From: Actinomycetes bacterium
GTDB lineage: Bacteria > Actinomycetota > Actinomycetes > Actinomycetales > Dermatophilaceae
Assembly: GCA_023389095.1 (NCBI GenBank)
Contig: JAEWFB010000414.1
Coordinates: 1 to 5,292, forward strand
Direction of reading: 5' to 3'
Length of the DNA: 5,292 nucleotides
Below the pieces are notes generated by a model. That model saw only the letters and a list, made by a program, of their open reading frames with translations. It was not told the origin of the DNA and did not search any database. The position numbers were made by a program, and so were the translations under genes. This document shows positions 5,135 to 5,292 of the stretch, one piece after another; position 1 is the stretch's first letter, and each line of letters starts with the position of its first letter.

Positions 5135-5292
5135 TCAGAGGAACCGCCAGCGCTGGTGCGCCGCCCCGGTGTCGTCGGCGAGGACCGCCTGCGCCCCCTG
5201 GGCGCCGGAGCCGCCGCTGAGCCCGAGCACCCGGCCCCCGTTCGCGCACTGGATCCGGAACCAGCCGCCTCCGCCGTGCCGCAGCCGCCACC
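5135..5292 (-). CDS. C-terminal end of a ricin-B-like lectin-domain protein (partial, runs off right edge)
   Basis: On the minus strand a frame is open from the window edge (first full codon at 5290-5288) to TGA at 5137-5135, encoding the last 51 residues. They read as one beta-trefoil subdomain: WRLRHGGGGWFRIQCANGGR at the start, then VLGLSGGSG, and near the end HQRWRFL. This matches the ricin-B/RICIN-type repeat pattern W-x-l...g-x-(Y/F)-x-I-x-(N/S)...G-x-x-L...Q-x-W-x-(F/I). In actinomycetes such domains usually sit at the C-terminus of secreted glycosidases, proteases or other enzymes and bind carbohydrate. The catalytic part, if any, is outside the window. Third codon positions are nearly all G or C, as expected for a real gene here. 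Confidence 0.72.
   Translation of the reverse strand, partial: WRLRHGGGGWFRIQCANGGRVLGLSGGSGAQGAQAVLADDTGAAHQRWRFL

Noticed and set aside
5022..5291. An 89-codon minus-strand frame at the right edge.
   Set aside because: The neighbouring minus frame ending at 5135 gives a lectin-like repeat, while this one is Arg/Gly/Pro-rich and runs into the EEP gene.
1..5292. Insertion sequences, CRISPR arrays, tRNA or rRNA genes, phage genes and attachment sites.
   Set aside because: No direct repeat array, terminal inverted repeats around a transposase, or conserved RNA gene sequence was seen; the only notable repeat is the operator pair.

Overview
The window is very GC-rich, and nearly all third codon positions in the genes are G or C. 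GTG or TTG starts and Shine-Dalgarno sites of the GGAG type are used. This points to a high-GC actinomycete. The gene families fit a filamentous soil actinomycete (Streptomyces or Micromonosporaceae type), but nothing in the sequence fixes the genus.

Layout from left to right. (1) The 3' end of a DedA/VTT-type membrane protein gene runs rightward off the left edge (1-453). (2) A TetR-family regulator gene on the minus strand converges on it (463-1044). (3) A 65-bp divergent regulatory region carries two near-identical 15-bp palindromes whose centres are exactly 21 bp apart; this is the most striking regulatory element here. (4) A rightward gene (1110-2153) encodes a cytoplasmic, TIM-barrel, glycoside-hydrolase-like protein of unknown substrate. 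(5) A short intergenic segment holds a GC hairpin and a well-initiated small leader ORF (2203-2298) that overlaps the start of the next gene. (6) A complete Tet(M)/OtrA-type ribosomal protection GTPase follows (about 2261-4216). Its domain IV loop is longer than and different from that of Tet(M). (7) A secreted, cysteine-rich endonuclease/exonuclease/phosphatase (EEP) family enzyme follows (4331-5134, possibly starting at a CTG at 4286), with its own TAGGAT -10 box. (8) On the minus strand, converging with no gap, is the C-terminal end of a protein with a ricin-B-like (beta-trefoil) lectin repeat (5135-5292), cut by the right edge.

How the parts relate. The TetR gene and the glycosidase-like gene form a divergent regulator/target pair: the tandem operators overlap both likely promoters, so an effector ligand probably controls both. 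The ribosomal protection gene looks like a separately controlled unit, and its overlapping leader ORF suggests translation-sensing control of the kind known for ribosome-targeting antibiotic resistance genes. The EEP gene and the lectin-tailed gene are probably independent functions in the extracellular space. No mobile element, CRISPR array, tRNA or rRNA gene was recognised, and no stretch longer than 300 bases lacks a gene.
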